DNA from: G965247475 sp965247475
GTDB taxonomy: Bacteria > Chloroflexota > UBA11872
DNA: 64,000 nucleotides
Assembly: GCA_965247475.1 (NCBI GenBank)
Contig: OZ252016.1
Coordinates: 1,984,001-2,048,000 of the forward strand
Direction: 5' to 3'
Shown here in pieces: positions 55,394 through 63,599 of this stretch; position 1 is the first letter of the stretch, and each line of letters opens with the position of its first letter. Made by a program: the position numbers and the translations under genes. The notes under the pieces are model-generated. The model saw only the letters and a list, made by a program, of their open reading frames with translations, was not told where the DNA came from and searched no databases.

Positions 55394-56098
55394 GTGGCCT
55401 TTGCGGCCGGGGTGGCCTCGTTCATCGCCCCCTGCACGCTGGCGCTGGTGCCGGGCTTCGTGGTCTACGTGGCAGGGTTCACCCTCACCGCGGCGGATCG
55501 GGGCGACGCGAGGCGGGTTCGACTGGCCTCGGTGGCGAACTCGCTGGCGTTCGCGGCCGGATTCATCGCAATTTTCGTGGCGCTGGGGACGTCGCTTGGC
55601 GCGGTGTCGGAGGCGCTCACGTCGCAAACAACCTGGTTGAGCCGGGTCGGCGGCGCGTTGATCATCGCGTTCGGCCTGATTGCTCTGCGGCTGCTGCGCA
55701 TCCCCGCGCTGGAACGCGGATTCACGTTCCGAACATCGTTCGCCGAACGGCTGCGCTATCTGGGGTCGTTCCTGGTCGGGGCCACGTTCGGGGTGAGCTG
55801 GATTCCCTGCGTGGGGCCGATCCTGGGAGCGGTTCTGGTGCTGGCGGGGACCTCGGGATCGGCGCTGCAGGGCGCCATTCTCCTGGCCGCCTATGCGCTC
55901 GGCATGATGTTGCCGTTCATCGGTGCGGGCGTGTTTTCGGGCTGGACGGGCACGCTATTGCGCGCGCAGGGGCGGGTGCTGCAGTACACGACGGTGGCAG
56001 GCGGCTTTCTCATGATCGCGCTGGGGATCGTGGTCTTCACGGACACGATGCCGCTGATCGTTGCGCGATTCCCGATCGCGCTACCGGCGCTCGGGTGA
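55394..56098 (+). CDS. ccdA: CcdA-like cytochrome c biogenesis/thiol transport protein
   Basis: 234 residues with six transmembrane helices. The two redox cysteines are in APCTLALVPGF (helix 1) and WIPCVGPIL (helix 4), as expected for CcdA/DsbD-beta proteins that pass reducing equivalents across the membrane. It follows the thioredoxin/DipZ-tail gene by 71 bases on the same strand. Together the two genes cover all parts of a DipZ fusion protein in separate pieces. GTG 55394 is the first in-frame start after an upstream stop; the N-terminus is short. Confidence 0.92.
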   Translation: MAFAAGVASFIAPCTLALVPGFVVYVAGFTLTAADRGDARRVRLASVANSLAFAAGFIAIFVALGTSLGAVSEALTSQTTWLSRVGGALIIAFGLIALRLLRIPALERGFTFRTSFAERLRYLGSFLVGATFGVSWIPCVGPILGAVLVLAGTSGSALQGAILLAAYALGMMLPFIGAGVFSGWTGTLLRAQGRVLQYTTVAGGFLMIALGIVVFTDTMPLIVARFPIALPALG

Positions 56099-56273
56099 CG
56101 GCGCACGGTCACCGGACCCGGCGAGTGACCGGGGGAACCCGCGGTTGCCGCGGGGCGCCGACGGCCCGCGACTGTCGGCGGATGTCTCAACACTGGCGAA
56201 ATCCGACGCAAGACCGGATGATGCGGAAGCGCTCGCGGGCGAGGCAGTCGAAGCGCCCGACATTTGGCTTGTC

Positions 56274-57797
56274 ATGTCGATAAGCGCCGATCAATCTAGG
56301 ACCATTGGCGAACTGGCCGCGGCGTTGCTCGCGGTGCTGTCGGCCACGGGCGAGCACTCGATCCGGAGCGTGGCCGAGGGCCTGAGCCTGACGACGCATT
56401 GGACGGATCAAGACGACCGTGCGTCGGTCCGCCGGCTGGTGGAACAGGCGTGGCGCCAGAGCGTACTACAGGGATTCGTCGAAGCCGTGGTGACTCGGGC
56501 CGTGGCCCACCGCCCACGCTCGGCGCCAGTGTCGGACGCTGAACTGGACGCGCTGGCGCGGGCCACCGACGAGCTTGGGCCGTCCGAGGCCGGTCCTGAA
56601 GCGAGCCTGCGCCCGACCGGCGCGCCCCGCGCCACGGACACGCCCTCCGATACCGAGCCGGCGGAGCGTCGCGCGCGGGCGCTCACGGCGCACGCCGAGC
56701 TGTTCGCCCAGGCGCTGACCGCGGATCCAGCCGAGCGCCTGGCAATGCTGGCGAACGTGCTGGGAGGGCTGGCGGTCGCCAACGGCGCGGATATGGTGCG
56801 CGCACCGACGGCGGCGGACGACCGCATCGGCGGCATGGTGCGGCTGGAGGGAAGCGAGTACTACCTGGACTTCCGGTGGACGCTGGGCGCACCAGAAGCG
56901 GCGCTCGGCGAGGCCGCCGACCGTGCCCGCGAGGTGAGCGACCGGACCATCCTGCTCGGTGCGATCGACGGAGTCACCGGGACGATCGATCTCGATCCCG
57001 ACCGCGATGCGCGGACGGTGCTGCTGAGCGGCGAAGACCTGACGCGGCTGCTCGAGGGACGTTGGTCGCTGGTCGAGGCGCTCGCGTTCAAGCGGCGCGA
57101 GCAAGCGGTTACCCGCGCGTTCGCCGCACTGCCGCTGGCGCCGCCGACCGACCCGGAACCCGCACCCGAGGGAGCTTCCGTGCCCGCCACGGCGCCGCTC
57201 GAAGCCCCGACACCGATAAGCGCCACGCCGGCGCCAGAGCCGGAGGACGATCGCGTCGTCTCGTCCAACGTCGAAGCGCACGAGCAGCAGGTCAGCATCG
57301 AACGGGCAAGCGAGGCAGCGGAACGGCGCCGGCTGCGGATGATCGGTATCGGCATTGTCGCGGCCGCGATCTTGGCGATCATCGTGATGATCGTGATCGC
57401 GCAGCAGGCGCAGGCGGCGAGCGCGGCCGACCTCGCCGCAGCCGAACGAACGGCGCTCCGCGGCATTCGTTCGGAGCTGGACGCGTTTCGCACGCTGGAC
57501 GCCAGCGGTCTTCGTCAGTTCTATAGCGACGCCCTGGCCGCCCAGTTGGAGCAGGCCATCGAGCGTCTGCGCGCCCAAGGGGTCTTCCTTGACAGCACCG
57601 AGGAATTCGGGGTGCTCCAATCGGAGGCGAGGGATCGGCGGGCAGTGGTCGTGGCGCGCGGCGCTGGTGAACTGTTGGTGCGAGCGCTCAAGTCGAGCGA
57701 GCTGTTGTCGCGCACGCCGCAGACGCGCACCATCGCGCTTGGCCTCGAGAAGTCCGACGCCGGGCGCTGGCAGGTGGTCGAGCGTCAAGACGTGTAG
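56274..57797 (+). CDS. Modular membrane protein: helical domain, degenerate Mrr-like fold, TM helix, NTF2-like tail
   Basis: About 507 residues with a rare architecture. Residues 5-80 form a small helical domain (TIGELAAALLAVLSATGEHS, then VRRLVEQAWRQSVLQGFVEA) that resembles effector-associated adaptor domains. A Pro/Ala linker follows. Residues 140-290 look like an Mrr-type restriction-endonuclease fold: LEGSEYYLDFRW, RTILLGAIDG, TVLLSGEDLTRLLEGRWSLV, EALAFKRREQ. The usual E-x-K is replaced by D-F-R-W, so the nuclease is probably dead or altered. A second linker leads to a transmembrane helix (about 360-380) and a 125-residue NTF2-like tail ending WQVVERQDV. ATG 56274 is chosen; the upstream frame is of lower quality. 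Function unknown. Confidence 0.72.
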   Translation: MSISADQSRTIGELAAALLAVLSATGEHSIRSVAEGLSLTTHWTDQDDRASVRRLVEQAWRQSVLQGFVEAVVTRAVAHRPRSAPVSDAELDALARATDELGPSEAGPEASLRPTGAPRATDTPSDTEPAERRARALTAHAELFAQALTADPAERLAMLANVLGGLAVANGADMVRAPTAADDRIGGMVRLEGSEYYLDFRWTLGAPEAALGEAADRAREVSDRTILLGAIDGVTGTIDLDPDRDARTVLLSGEDLTRLLEGRWSLVEALAFKRREQAVTRAFAALPLAPPTDPEPAPEGASVPATAPLEAPTPISATPAPEPEDDRVVSSNVEAHEQQVSIERASEAAERRRLRMIGIGIVAAAILAIIVMIVIAQQAQAASAADLAAAERTALRGIRSELDAFRTLDASGLRQFYSDALAAQLEQAIERLRAQGVFLDSTEEFGVLQSEARDRRAVVVARGAGELLVRALKSSELLSRTPQTRTIALGLEKSDAGRWQVVERQDV

Positions 57798-57811
57798 CGC
57801 TTCGAATCCGC

Positions 57812-58765
57812 CTAGGTGTACTGACCACAGAGGTGTGAGACACGGCTGACGGGCGGGAGGCCATCCAGGGAGCCGTGGGGGCGCCGACGGTTATACCACC
57901 GCAGCCAGCCGATGAGGGCCCGCGTGCGGTGGGCGCTTGAGGGATAGGCGAAGGCATAGGCCCAACTCCGCAGCAGGATCTGGATGAAGCGTTCCGCCTT
58001 GCCGTTGGTGCGGGGCGTGTAGGGCCGGGTGCGCAGGTGCCGCAGGTCGTGCGCCGCGCAGTGCTGCCGCCAGGCGTGCGAGCGATAGGCCGGCCCGTTA
58101 TCCGTCATCACCGCCTGCACCGCGATCCCGTGGGCGCGGAACCACGCCCGCGCCCGGTCCAGGAAGGCCAGGGCCTCACCCTGGCGGTCACTGGGCCGCA
58201 CCTCGGCGTAGGCCAGCCGCGAGTGGTCGTCGACGGCCACGTGCACGTGCTGCCAGCCGGCGCGCGGGCTGCGCTGGATGCCGTCGCGGGTGATGCGCTT
58301 GCCGACGTGCCAGAAGCGCCCCAGCTTCTTGGTATCGAGGTGCAGCAGCTCCCCGGGGGAGGCGCGCTCGTAGCGCACGACGGGGGGGCGGGGGCCGCGC
58401 GGGCGGCGTGAGTGCCCCAACCGCCGCAGCACCTTGCCCACGGTCGAGGCGGGGCGCCCCAGCAGGGCGCCGAGCGTGACAGGCCCCGCGCCGCTGCGCG
58501 TGCGCGCGGCGAGGATCTCCGCCTCCGCGGCCGCGTCGAGACGCCGGGGCTGGTGCTTGGGGGTGGACCGGCGCTCCTGCAGCCCCACCCAGCCCGCCGT
58601 CGTGTAGCGCCGCCACCAGCGATAGCCGGTCGCGCGGCCCGCGCCAACCGCCTGGGCCGCGGCGCCCGGACTCATGCCGGCCACCATCGCGGCGACCGCG
58701 CGGCACCGCGCGGCACCGCGACTCGAACGAATAGCGCATCCGCTGCGGGCCTGGCGTGGCATCAT
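57812..58765 (-). CDS. IS481-family transposase (frame shifted near its start)
   Basis: 317 residues as read. It shows a helix-turn-helix region (GMSPGAAAQAVGAGRATGYR) and the DDE core: Asp in LHLDTKKL, Asp in MTDNGPAY, Glu in NGKAERF; the C-terminus holds WYNRRRPHGSL. A 10-base duplication (58701-58720, CGGCACCGCG twice) shifts the frame, so the expected start (ATG 58769, MRYSFESRCRAV) is out of frame. ATG 58765 overlaps it and is in frame with the rest, 9 bases from AGGAGG, so a working protein could still be made with an altered N-terminus. The stop codon TAG lies in the target duplication. Confidence 0.85.
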   Translation of the reverse strand: MMPRQARSGCAIRSSRGAARCRAVAAMVAGMSPGAAAQAVGAGRATGYRWWRRYTTAGWVGLQERRSTPKHQPRRLDAAAEAEILAARTRSGAGPVTLGALLGRPASTVGKVLRRLGHSRRPRGPRPPVVRYERASPGELLHLDTKKLGRFWHVGKRITRDGIQRSPRAGWQHVHVAVDDHSRLAYAEVRPSDRQGEALAFLDRARAWFRAHGIAVQAVMTDNGPAYRSHAWRQHCAAHDLRHLRTRPYTPRTNGKAERFIQILLRSWAYAFAYPSSAHRTRALIGWLRWYNRRRPHGSLDGLPPVSRVSHLCGQYT

Positions 58766-58863
58766 CCATCGGGGCCTCCTGCGAGACGTTGGCGTGTGGT
58801 AACCCCAAGTCTCGTTGGCGGTCCCGCTACTGTCAGGTGTCTCGCAGGTGTGTAGTCAGTACA
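57817..58863 (-). mobile_element. IS481-family insertion sequence, nearly complete
   Basis: 1,047 bp with terminal repeats TGTACTGAC..GTCAGTACA; the left end agrees with the reversed right end over about 34 bases with a few mismatches (GAGACAC is shared inside). A CCTAGG duplication flanks it. It lies 20 bases past the end of the modular membrane protein gene and so interrupts nothing evident. It carries one transposase gene on the minus strand. Confidence 0.92.
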
Positions 58864-58977
58864 CCTAGGCAGAGGACGCACGTCTCCGCCGGATCGCGGG
58901 GCGGGACGCCGGCCGCTGCAACGGGTTGGGTATCCTGAGTGACGACGAGCCGGCCGCCGGTCTCCGGCCACCCCCAG

Positions 58978-59049
58978 GGCGACGTAGCCAAGTGGTAAGG
59001 CGGGGGTCTGCAAAACCCCTACACCTGGGTTCGATTCCCAGCGTCGCCT
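58978..59049 (+). tRNA. tRNA-Cys (GCA)
   Basis: Cloverleaf with acceptor GGCGACG/CGTCGCC, D-arm TAGCCAAGTGGTAAGGC, anticodon loop CTGCAAA giving GCA, T-arm CTGGGTTCGATTCCCAG and discriminator T, as expected for Cys. 72 bases; CCA is not encoded (TCCG follows). It lies about 110 bases right of the IS481 element. Confidence 0.96.
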
Positions 59050-59426
59050 CCGCTCTCAGCGAGGTCCGGCCTGACTTGCAGCGATTGGCCGACCCGAGTG
59101 GCCCGCGGCGCGTCGGCGGGCAATCGCACACCGCTCTTCAATGCTGATCTGCGTGTATCGGACTTCCATGGCAGCACCTTCGTGAGGTGTTGCACTTGAA
59201 ATGCGAATTCAGCCCCCGGCGTTCGCCGGGGCGACGGAGTGGGGCCGGGGTGACCACCCCTAGCAGCGGCCCGCATCCCACGCATCGGCCACCTGGCGCG
59301 CGCGGCGCGCCGCGGGGAGCACGCCCTCCTGTCGACCGGCTCGGCAAATCTCGACGTCCACGGGCCCTCAAACTCGATCCCAGTCAGAACGGCGCTCCGC
59401 TGAGGAAGAATCGCCTACTCGCGCGG
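59050..59426. other. Gene-free stretch after tRNA-Cys (377 bases)
   Basis: Contains the hairpin at 59214-59231 and a GAGGTGTTGCACTT segment near 59187 that also occurs near 43020. No coding frame with a recognisable product. Confidence 0.5.
59214..59231. terminator. Strong hairpin, possible terminator
   Basis: CCCCGGC and GCCGGGG form a 7-base stem around a GTTC loop, between tRNA-Cys and the convergent PhyH gene. No T-tract follows on either strand, so factor-independent termination is uncertain; it could equally be part of a dispersed element. Confidence 0.4.
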
Positions 59427-60455
59427 TTACCTCGACGTTCTGGAGCCGGCCTTGTCGCCGAGGTTGTCGAGCAGTCGCTCGGCCTGCTCGCGTTTCGCAG
59501 GGTCCTTGTCGTAGGTCACGATTCGCTGTAGCGCGGAGCGCGCGCGCGGGTCGCCGGCCTCGCCCAGCGCGATCGCCTCCCGGTCACGCTTGTCGGTCCA
59601 GGTGTTGTCGACTTCCTTGGTGGTCATCTCCCAGTCGCGCCAGTAGTACTGCAGGTCGCTCGGCTCCCAGTGTTCGTACACCTGGTCCCAGTTGTCCCAC
59701 ATGGCCCGCGGGAGCAGCGAGGGCGCAGCCACAGGCTCGGACATCGGCTGGAATCGAGTGTCCACCGACATGCGGAGCCGCTCGCCGAACGTGGGCATGC
59801 CGCGATGAACGGTCATGGAATGAAAGAGCAATACGTCGCCCCGGTCGACGGGGCTGTTAACCCACCGGCCCTCGAGCTGATCGATGATGCGCATGCCGCC
59901 CGCGCCGGTCGCGATCTCAATGTCGTAGACGCCCTGCGTGTGCGTGCCCGGCGCGATTTCGAGTCCGCCCATCTCGGCCGGGATATCGCTGAGCGGAATC
60001 CAGGCGGTGTACGTGACATAGGTGCCCTGAATTGGGACGAAGTCCTGATGCGCGGGCGTGGCGAACTGCTCCTGATTCGGGAACATGACCCGTCCGATGA
60101 TCCGCGGATGGCGAATCACCGGCTCGCCCACCAGGCGCTCGCTCACATCGCGCAGGCTGGGGTGGTGCGTCAGCCGGTGAAGCTCCTGTAGGCGAAAGAT
60201 CTCGCGATACACATCCATGTACGCGGGCTCGGGCTCGACCGCGAAGCCGTCGGGCTCGGCAATCGGATCACCTGGCGGGGCGTCGGCACGGACCCACCCG
60301 CCGTCACGAGCGACCTCGACAATCGCGTGACGCGCCCGATCCACCAGTTCGGACGGGAGGACGCCGCGAAGGTAGAGATAGCCGTCGCGCTCCATGCGCG
60401 CACGGAGCGCGGTCGCGTCGTCCAGCAGGTCGGTGGAGTCGAGGAACGGCCGCAT
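59427..60455 (-). CDS. PhyH-family Fe(II)/2-oxoglutarate dioxygenase (tandem copy 1)
   Basis: 342 residues. Iron ligands His136 and Asp138 in PAHQDF and His217 in MTVHRG; Arg234 in VDTRF should bind 2-oxoglutarate. The N-terminus MRPFLDSTDLLDD and C-terminus AKREQAERLLDNLGD match those of the neighbouring gene at 60550, position by position, so the two are tandem duplicates (about half of the residues appear identical). They lie 94 bases apart on one strand. The C-terminal 60 residues are helical and unusual for PhyH proteins. The substrate is unknown. Confidence 0.93.
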   Translation of the reverse strand: MRPFLDSTDLLDDATALRARMERDGYLYLRGVLPSELVDRARHAIVEVARDGGWVRADAPPGDPIAEPDGFAVEPEPAYMDVYREIFRLQELHRLTHHPSLRDVSERLVGEPVIRHPRIIGRVMFPNQEQFATPAHQDFVPIQGTYVTYTAWIPLSDIPAEMGGLEIAPGTHTQGVYDIEIATGAGGMRIIDQLEGRWVNSPVDRGDVLLFHSMTVHRGMPTFGERLRMSVDTRFQPMSEPVAAPSLLPRAMWDNWDQVYEHWEPSDLQYYWRDWEMTTKEVDNTWTDKRDREAIALGEAGDPRARSALQRIVTYDKDPAKREQAERLLDNLGDKAGSRTSR

Positions 60456-60549
60456 GGGAAATGCTCACAGCTCGTTTCGTTCGGGCAGAAGATTGTCCGC
60501 GCGCTGAGTGGGCCGCGCAACCAGAGGTCGTCGCTCCCCATCGGCGCGT

Positions 60550-61569
60550 CTAGGAGTCGTCGGCGTTTGCGTCCAGTCGCGCGAGTAGCGCCACGGCCTG
60601 TTCGCGCCTGGCGGGATCGGGGCTGCGCGCCGCCATCCGCTGCAACGCGGAGCGCGAGGTCTTGTCGCCCGCCTTGGCCATCTCGATCGCCATCTCGTCA
60701 CGCTTCTCGGCGTACGAATGGTCGAACTCGACCAGGTTGAGATCGAGATCGCGCCAGTAGTACTTGTGCGTATCGGTTGGCCAGTCGGCGTAGATCTCCT
60801 CCCACGTGAGGCTGCCGCCGTGCGGCAACAGCGAGCTCTCGGACATCGGGTCCGAGACGCGCTGGAAGCGGGTGTCGACCGAGAGCCGCATGCGCTCGCC
60901 GGTGGCGGGCACGCCCTGGTGGACCGTCATGCTGTTGAATATGAGTACGTCGCCCTGGTGGAAGGGGCTGTAGACCCAGCTGTCTTCGAGATCGGCCGTA
61001 ACCGCGACCCCGCCGGCACCCAGGGCCGGCGTGAAGTCGTAGATGCCGCCGTGATTCGACCCGGAGGCGAGCTGCAGCCCGCCGGACTCGGGCGGGAGGT
61101 CGCTGAGCGGTATCCAGGCGGTGTAGACGTCCTCGTTGCCCTGGATGAAGACGAAGTCCTGATGGGGCGGCGTGGTGTACTCCTCCCGCTGCGGGAACAT
61201 CGCGCGCGTGATGACGTGCGGCATCGGGACCACGGGGGCGTCCAGCAGTCGCTCCATCACGCCCAGCAGGTTCGGATGCTGCGGAATCGCATGGAATTCG
61301 GGCAGCTTGTATACGTTGTTGAGGACATCCGTGTACGTCGGCTCGGGCTCGACGCAGAAGGCGTCAAGCTCCGCGATCATGTCCTCAAGGGCGGTGCCCT
61401 GCTTGAGCCAGCCGGCGTCGCGCAAGATCTCAAGGTACTGGAACCGAACGGGCTCGATGAGTTCGGTCGGCAGGAGCTTCGGGAGGAACAGGTAGCCGTC
61501 GCGTTCGACCCGCTCCCGCAGCGCGGGACCGTCGTCGATCAGTTCGGAGGAGTCAACAAATGGGCGCAT
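60550..61569 (-). CDS. PhyH-family Fe(II)/2-oxoglutarate dioxygenase (tandem copy 2)
   Basis: 339 residues. His136 and Asp138 in PPHQDF, His217 in MTVHQG, and Arg in SVDTRF fall at exactly the positions of the neighbour. The open frame extends upstream, but ATG 61569 (MRPFVDSSELIDD) aligns with copy 1 and starts the family. It ends with the same helical SALQRMAARSPDPARREQ segment. It is first of the pair in the direction of transcription and stands divergent to the DUF402 gene with 113 bases between, so a shared promoter region is likely. Probably one operon with copy 1. Confidence 0.93.
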   Translation of the reverse strand: MRPFVDSSELIDDGPALRERVERDGYLFLPKLLPTELIEPVRFQYLEILRDAGWLKQGTALEDMIAELDAFCVEPEPTYTDVLNNVYKLPEFHAIPQHPNLLGVMERLLDAPVVPMPHVITRAMFPQREEYTTPPHQDFVFIQGNEDVYTAWIPLSDLPPESGGLQLASGSNHGGIYDFTPALGAGGVAVTADLEDSWVYSPFHQGDVLIFNSMTVHQGVPATGERMRLSVDTRFQRVSDPMSESSLLPHGGSLTWEEIYADWPTDTHKYYWRDLDLNLVEFDHSYAEKRDEMAIEMAKAGDKTSRSALQRMAARSPDPARREQAVALLARLDANADDS

Positions 61570-61682
61570 GGTGGCGTGGTGGATAGGCAGCGAGTCGCGC
61601 GCGGCGATCAGCCTAGCGCACCGGCGACGGCGTCGAGGCGCTGCGGAGCCGGCGGTCGTGTGATGCGTAGGCGCGGCCCGGC

Positions 61683-62657
61683 ATGATCGATACGGGCGCG
61701 GCGGGATGGGGCGCGTCGCCGGGCGATCGCGTGACCCTGCGGAAGCTGCGGTGGAACGATCCTGTGCCCCGGTGGGAAGCAACGGTGACGGTGGAGACCG
61801 TCAGCGCCGACGAGCTGGTGGTCGCGGTGCCCGAAGGCACGGCGTTCTCGATGTCCGGCGAGTCCGGCTGGCGCACACTCGAGGACTCGCGCTACCGCTT
61901 CACGCGCGAGGCGTGGCATCACGTCATGGAATTCGACGATCCCGCGCACTGGTACTGCAATGTGACGACGCCCGCGAAGCTATCGGACGGCGTGGTGGCC
62001 TGGCACGACATTGAGCTCGACGTGCAGGGGTTCGAGAACGGTACCTGGACGATCTGCGATATTCCGGGGTATGTGGCCAATCGCGACCGATACCCATCTA
62101 CCTTCGAGCCGCGCGCGTTGGAAGCCGTGCGCGAGCTGATCGACCGGATCGGCCGCGGAGCGCCGCCACTTCGCGCAGCGTCGACCTCGGAGCGGTACGG
62201 TCCGGAGGAGCACCTGGCGTGGCTGGCGCCCGGACGGGGCGACGCGGTGGCGTTGGTGGGCGACGGTCTCGGATCGGTCGCCGAGGCGACCGCGGATCGA
62301 ATCCTGAACGCCTTCGGCCCGGCGCAAGTCGTGTCGGCCCGGTCGGATCCGATTGCTCTCCTGGCGGACACGACGCCGGCGGCCGATGGGGTCGTGGTGG
62401 TTGGGGCCGTGGCCGAGCTCGACGTGCTTTCTCGGGTGGCTACGGCGGCGATCGCGGTGCGCGAGGGCCGCGGCACGACGCACCTGGTGCTGGCCACCGA
62501 CGAGCCGCTGGACCCGCTGGCCGAGTTGGAATCGGCGCTCGCGAACGACGAGCCAGCGCCGCTGAGCATGCGGCTCGACCGGGCGCTGCGCGCTCGCCGC
62601 GGGCCGCCGCGGGGGACGATCACCGCGCCGGGATTCGTCTCGGCGGCGTGGTTTTGA
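61683..62657 (+). CDS. DUF402-domain protein with an uncharacterised C-terminal domain
   Basis: 324 residues. The N-terminal half has the DUF402 pattern: ALR-like strand, then a central HWYCNVTTPAKL and WHDIELDVQGFENGTWTICD, the acidic residues binding divalent metal in the nucleoside-phosphate-hydrolysing members (Ntdp, SA1684) and FAU-1 RNase. The C-terminal 150 residues look like a Rossmann-like alpha/beta domain (GDAVALVGDGLGS, GVVVVGAVAELD, THLVLATDEPLD) not found in usual DUF402 proteins. No signal peptide. It stands divergent to the PhyH pair. The fused domain may bind a nucleotide, but this is inference. Confidence 0.75.
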   Translation: MIDTGAAGWGASPGDRVTLRKLRWNDPVPRWEATVTVETVSADELVVAVPEGTAFSMSGESGWRTLEDSRYRFTREAWHHVMEFDDPAHWYCNVTTPAKLSDGVVAWHDIELDVQGFENGTWTICDIPGYVANRDRYPSTFEPRALEAVRELIDRIGRGAPPLRAASTSERYGPEEHLAWLAPGRGDAVALVGDGLGSVAEATADRILNAFGPAQVVSARSDPIALLADTTPAADGVVVVGAVAELDVLSRVATAAIAVREGRGTTHLVLATDEPLDPLAELESALANDEPAPLSMRLDRALRARRGPPRGTITAPGFVSAAWF

Positions 62658-63140
62658 GTCGCCCGTTCCGGGAGGCGCGTTGCTTGCGCTCAATGACGGG
62701 CTCGGCGCTCGCCCGCGCGCACACGATCGTCGCCGCTTCGACTCCGCTCAGCCCGGGCTCTTGCAGGGGGACGGAGCTTGCCCCGCGCCGGGGTGGCGCG
62801 TGCGCGCGATCCGTCAGACGGCGTGGTTGGGAACGAGACGGCGGCAGCGCTGGACTCCTCACTCCTTCGGCAAGCTCAGGACAAGCTCTAACCCTCTCCG
62901 CATGGGCGAGGGAACCGGCCGGTCCAGTGGCCGAGATTCCCAGCTCCGCTCGAATGACATGGTGGAGCGGCGCGGAATGATAGGAGGCGGCGGGACCCGG
63001 TCCCGTTCGACTGTGTGGTCGCGTGCCCGCGGGCCGTGAGCGTTCGCGGTGGATCGCGCGGCGGCCGGTTCGTCGTCATACTGAGGCCCCCGATGGAGCC
63101 GGCGGTCCGAATGCCGCCCGCCGGCTGAGAGCAGCACCGC
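62658..63140. other. Gene-free stretch with dispersed repeats (483 bases)
   Basis: Contains CCTTCGGCAAGCTCAGGACAAGC near 62868 (split here as CCTTCGGCAAGCTCAGGA), CCTCTCCGCATGGGCGAGGG near 62891, and AGATTCCCAGCTCCGCTCGA with ATGACATGG near 62936, the two blocks of the dispersed repeat seen at 5.8, 7.2 and 13.2 kb. No frame looks coding. Confidence 0.5.
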
Positions 63141-63599
63141 GTGCCGCGTGAGCAAGGCGCCCCAACGAAGATCGTTCCCACCACGGCCGGGGACTATCTG
63201 GAGGTGATGAGCAAGGCGATCTTCCAGACCGGCATGTCCTGGCGCGTGGTGGAGTCGAAGTGGCCGGGGATCCGCGAGGCGCTCCACCGCTTCGACGCCA
63301 AGACCGTGGCCGGGCTGGGCGATCTGGACATCGAGGAGCTCGTGCAGGACACGCGCGTGATCCGGAACCGGAGGAAGCTGCAGGCGATCGTGGAGAACGC
63401 GCGGCGAGTGCTCGAGCTGGAGGCCCAGCACGGCTCGTTCAAGAGCTACTTGCGGTCCCACGGCGACTTGGACGCGACGCTGACGGCGCTGCGCAAGGAG
63501 TTCAAGTTCCTCGGTCCGACGGGGATCTACTACTTCCTCTACGTGGTGGGGGAGAACGTCCCGCCGCACGAGGAGTTCGAGGCCTCGCGGCGCAAGTAA
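63141..63599 (+). CDS. Tag-like DNA-3-methyladenine glycosylase I family protein
   Basis: 152 residues, shorter than the usual 180-190. The segment FQTGMSWRVVESKWPGIRE and the RVIRNRRKLQAIVENAR segment are typical of Tag. The N-terminal part with the zinc-binding Cys and the HDxEWG motif is missing, while the C-terminus keeps FKFLGPTGIYYFL. It may lack zinc or have a diverged function. Tag removes 3-methyladenine from alkylated DNA. GTG 63141 starts it without a strong ribosome binding site. It precedes the aldo/keto reductase by 65 bases on the same strand. Confidence 0.82.
   Translation: MPREQGAPTKIVPTTAGDYLEVMSKAIFQTGMSWRVVESKWPGIREALHRFDAKTVAGLGDLDIEELVQDTRVIRNRRKLQAIVENARRVLELEAQHGSFKSYLRSHGDLDATLTALRKEFKFLGPTGIYYFLYVVGENVPPHEEFEASRRK

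Larger units (their letters stand above)
57811..58869. repeat. CCTAGG target-site duplication of the IS481 element
   Basis: CCTAGG stands at 57811-57816 and again at 58864-58869, directly outside the TGT..ACA ends of the element. IS481-family members are known to prefer NCTAGN sites and to duplicate six bases, so the element inserted at one CCTAGG. Confidence 0.85.
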
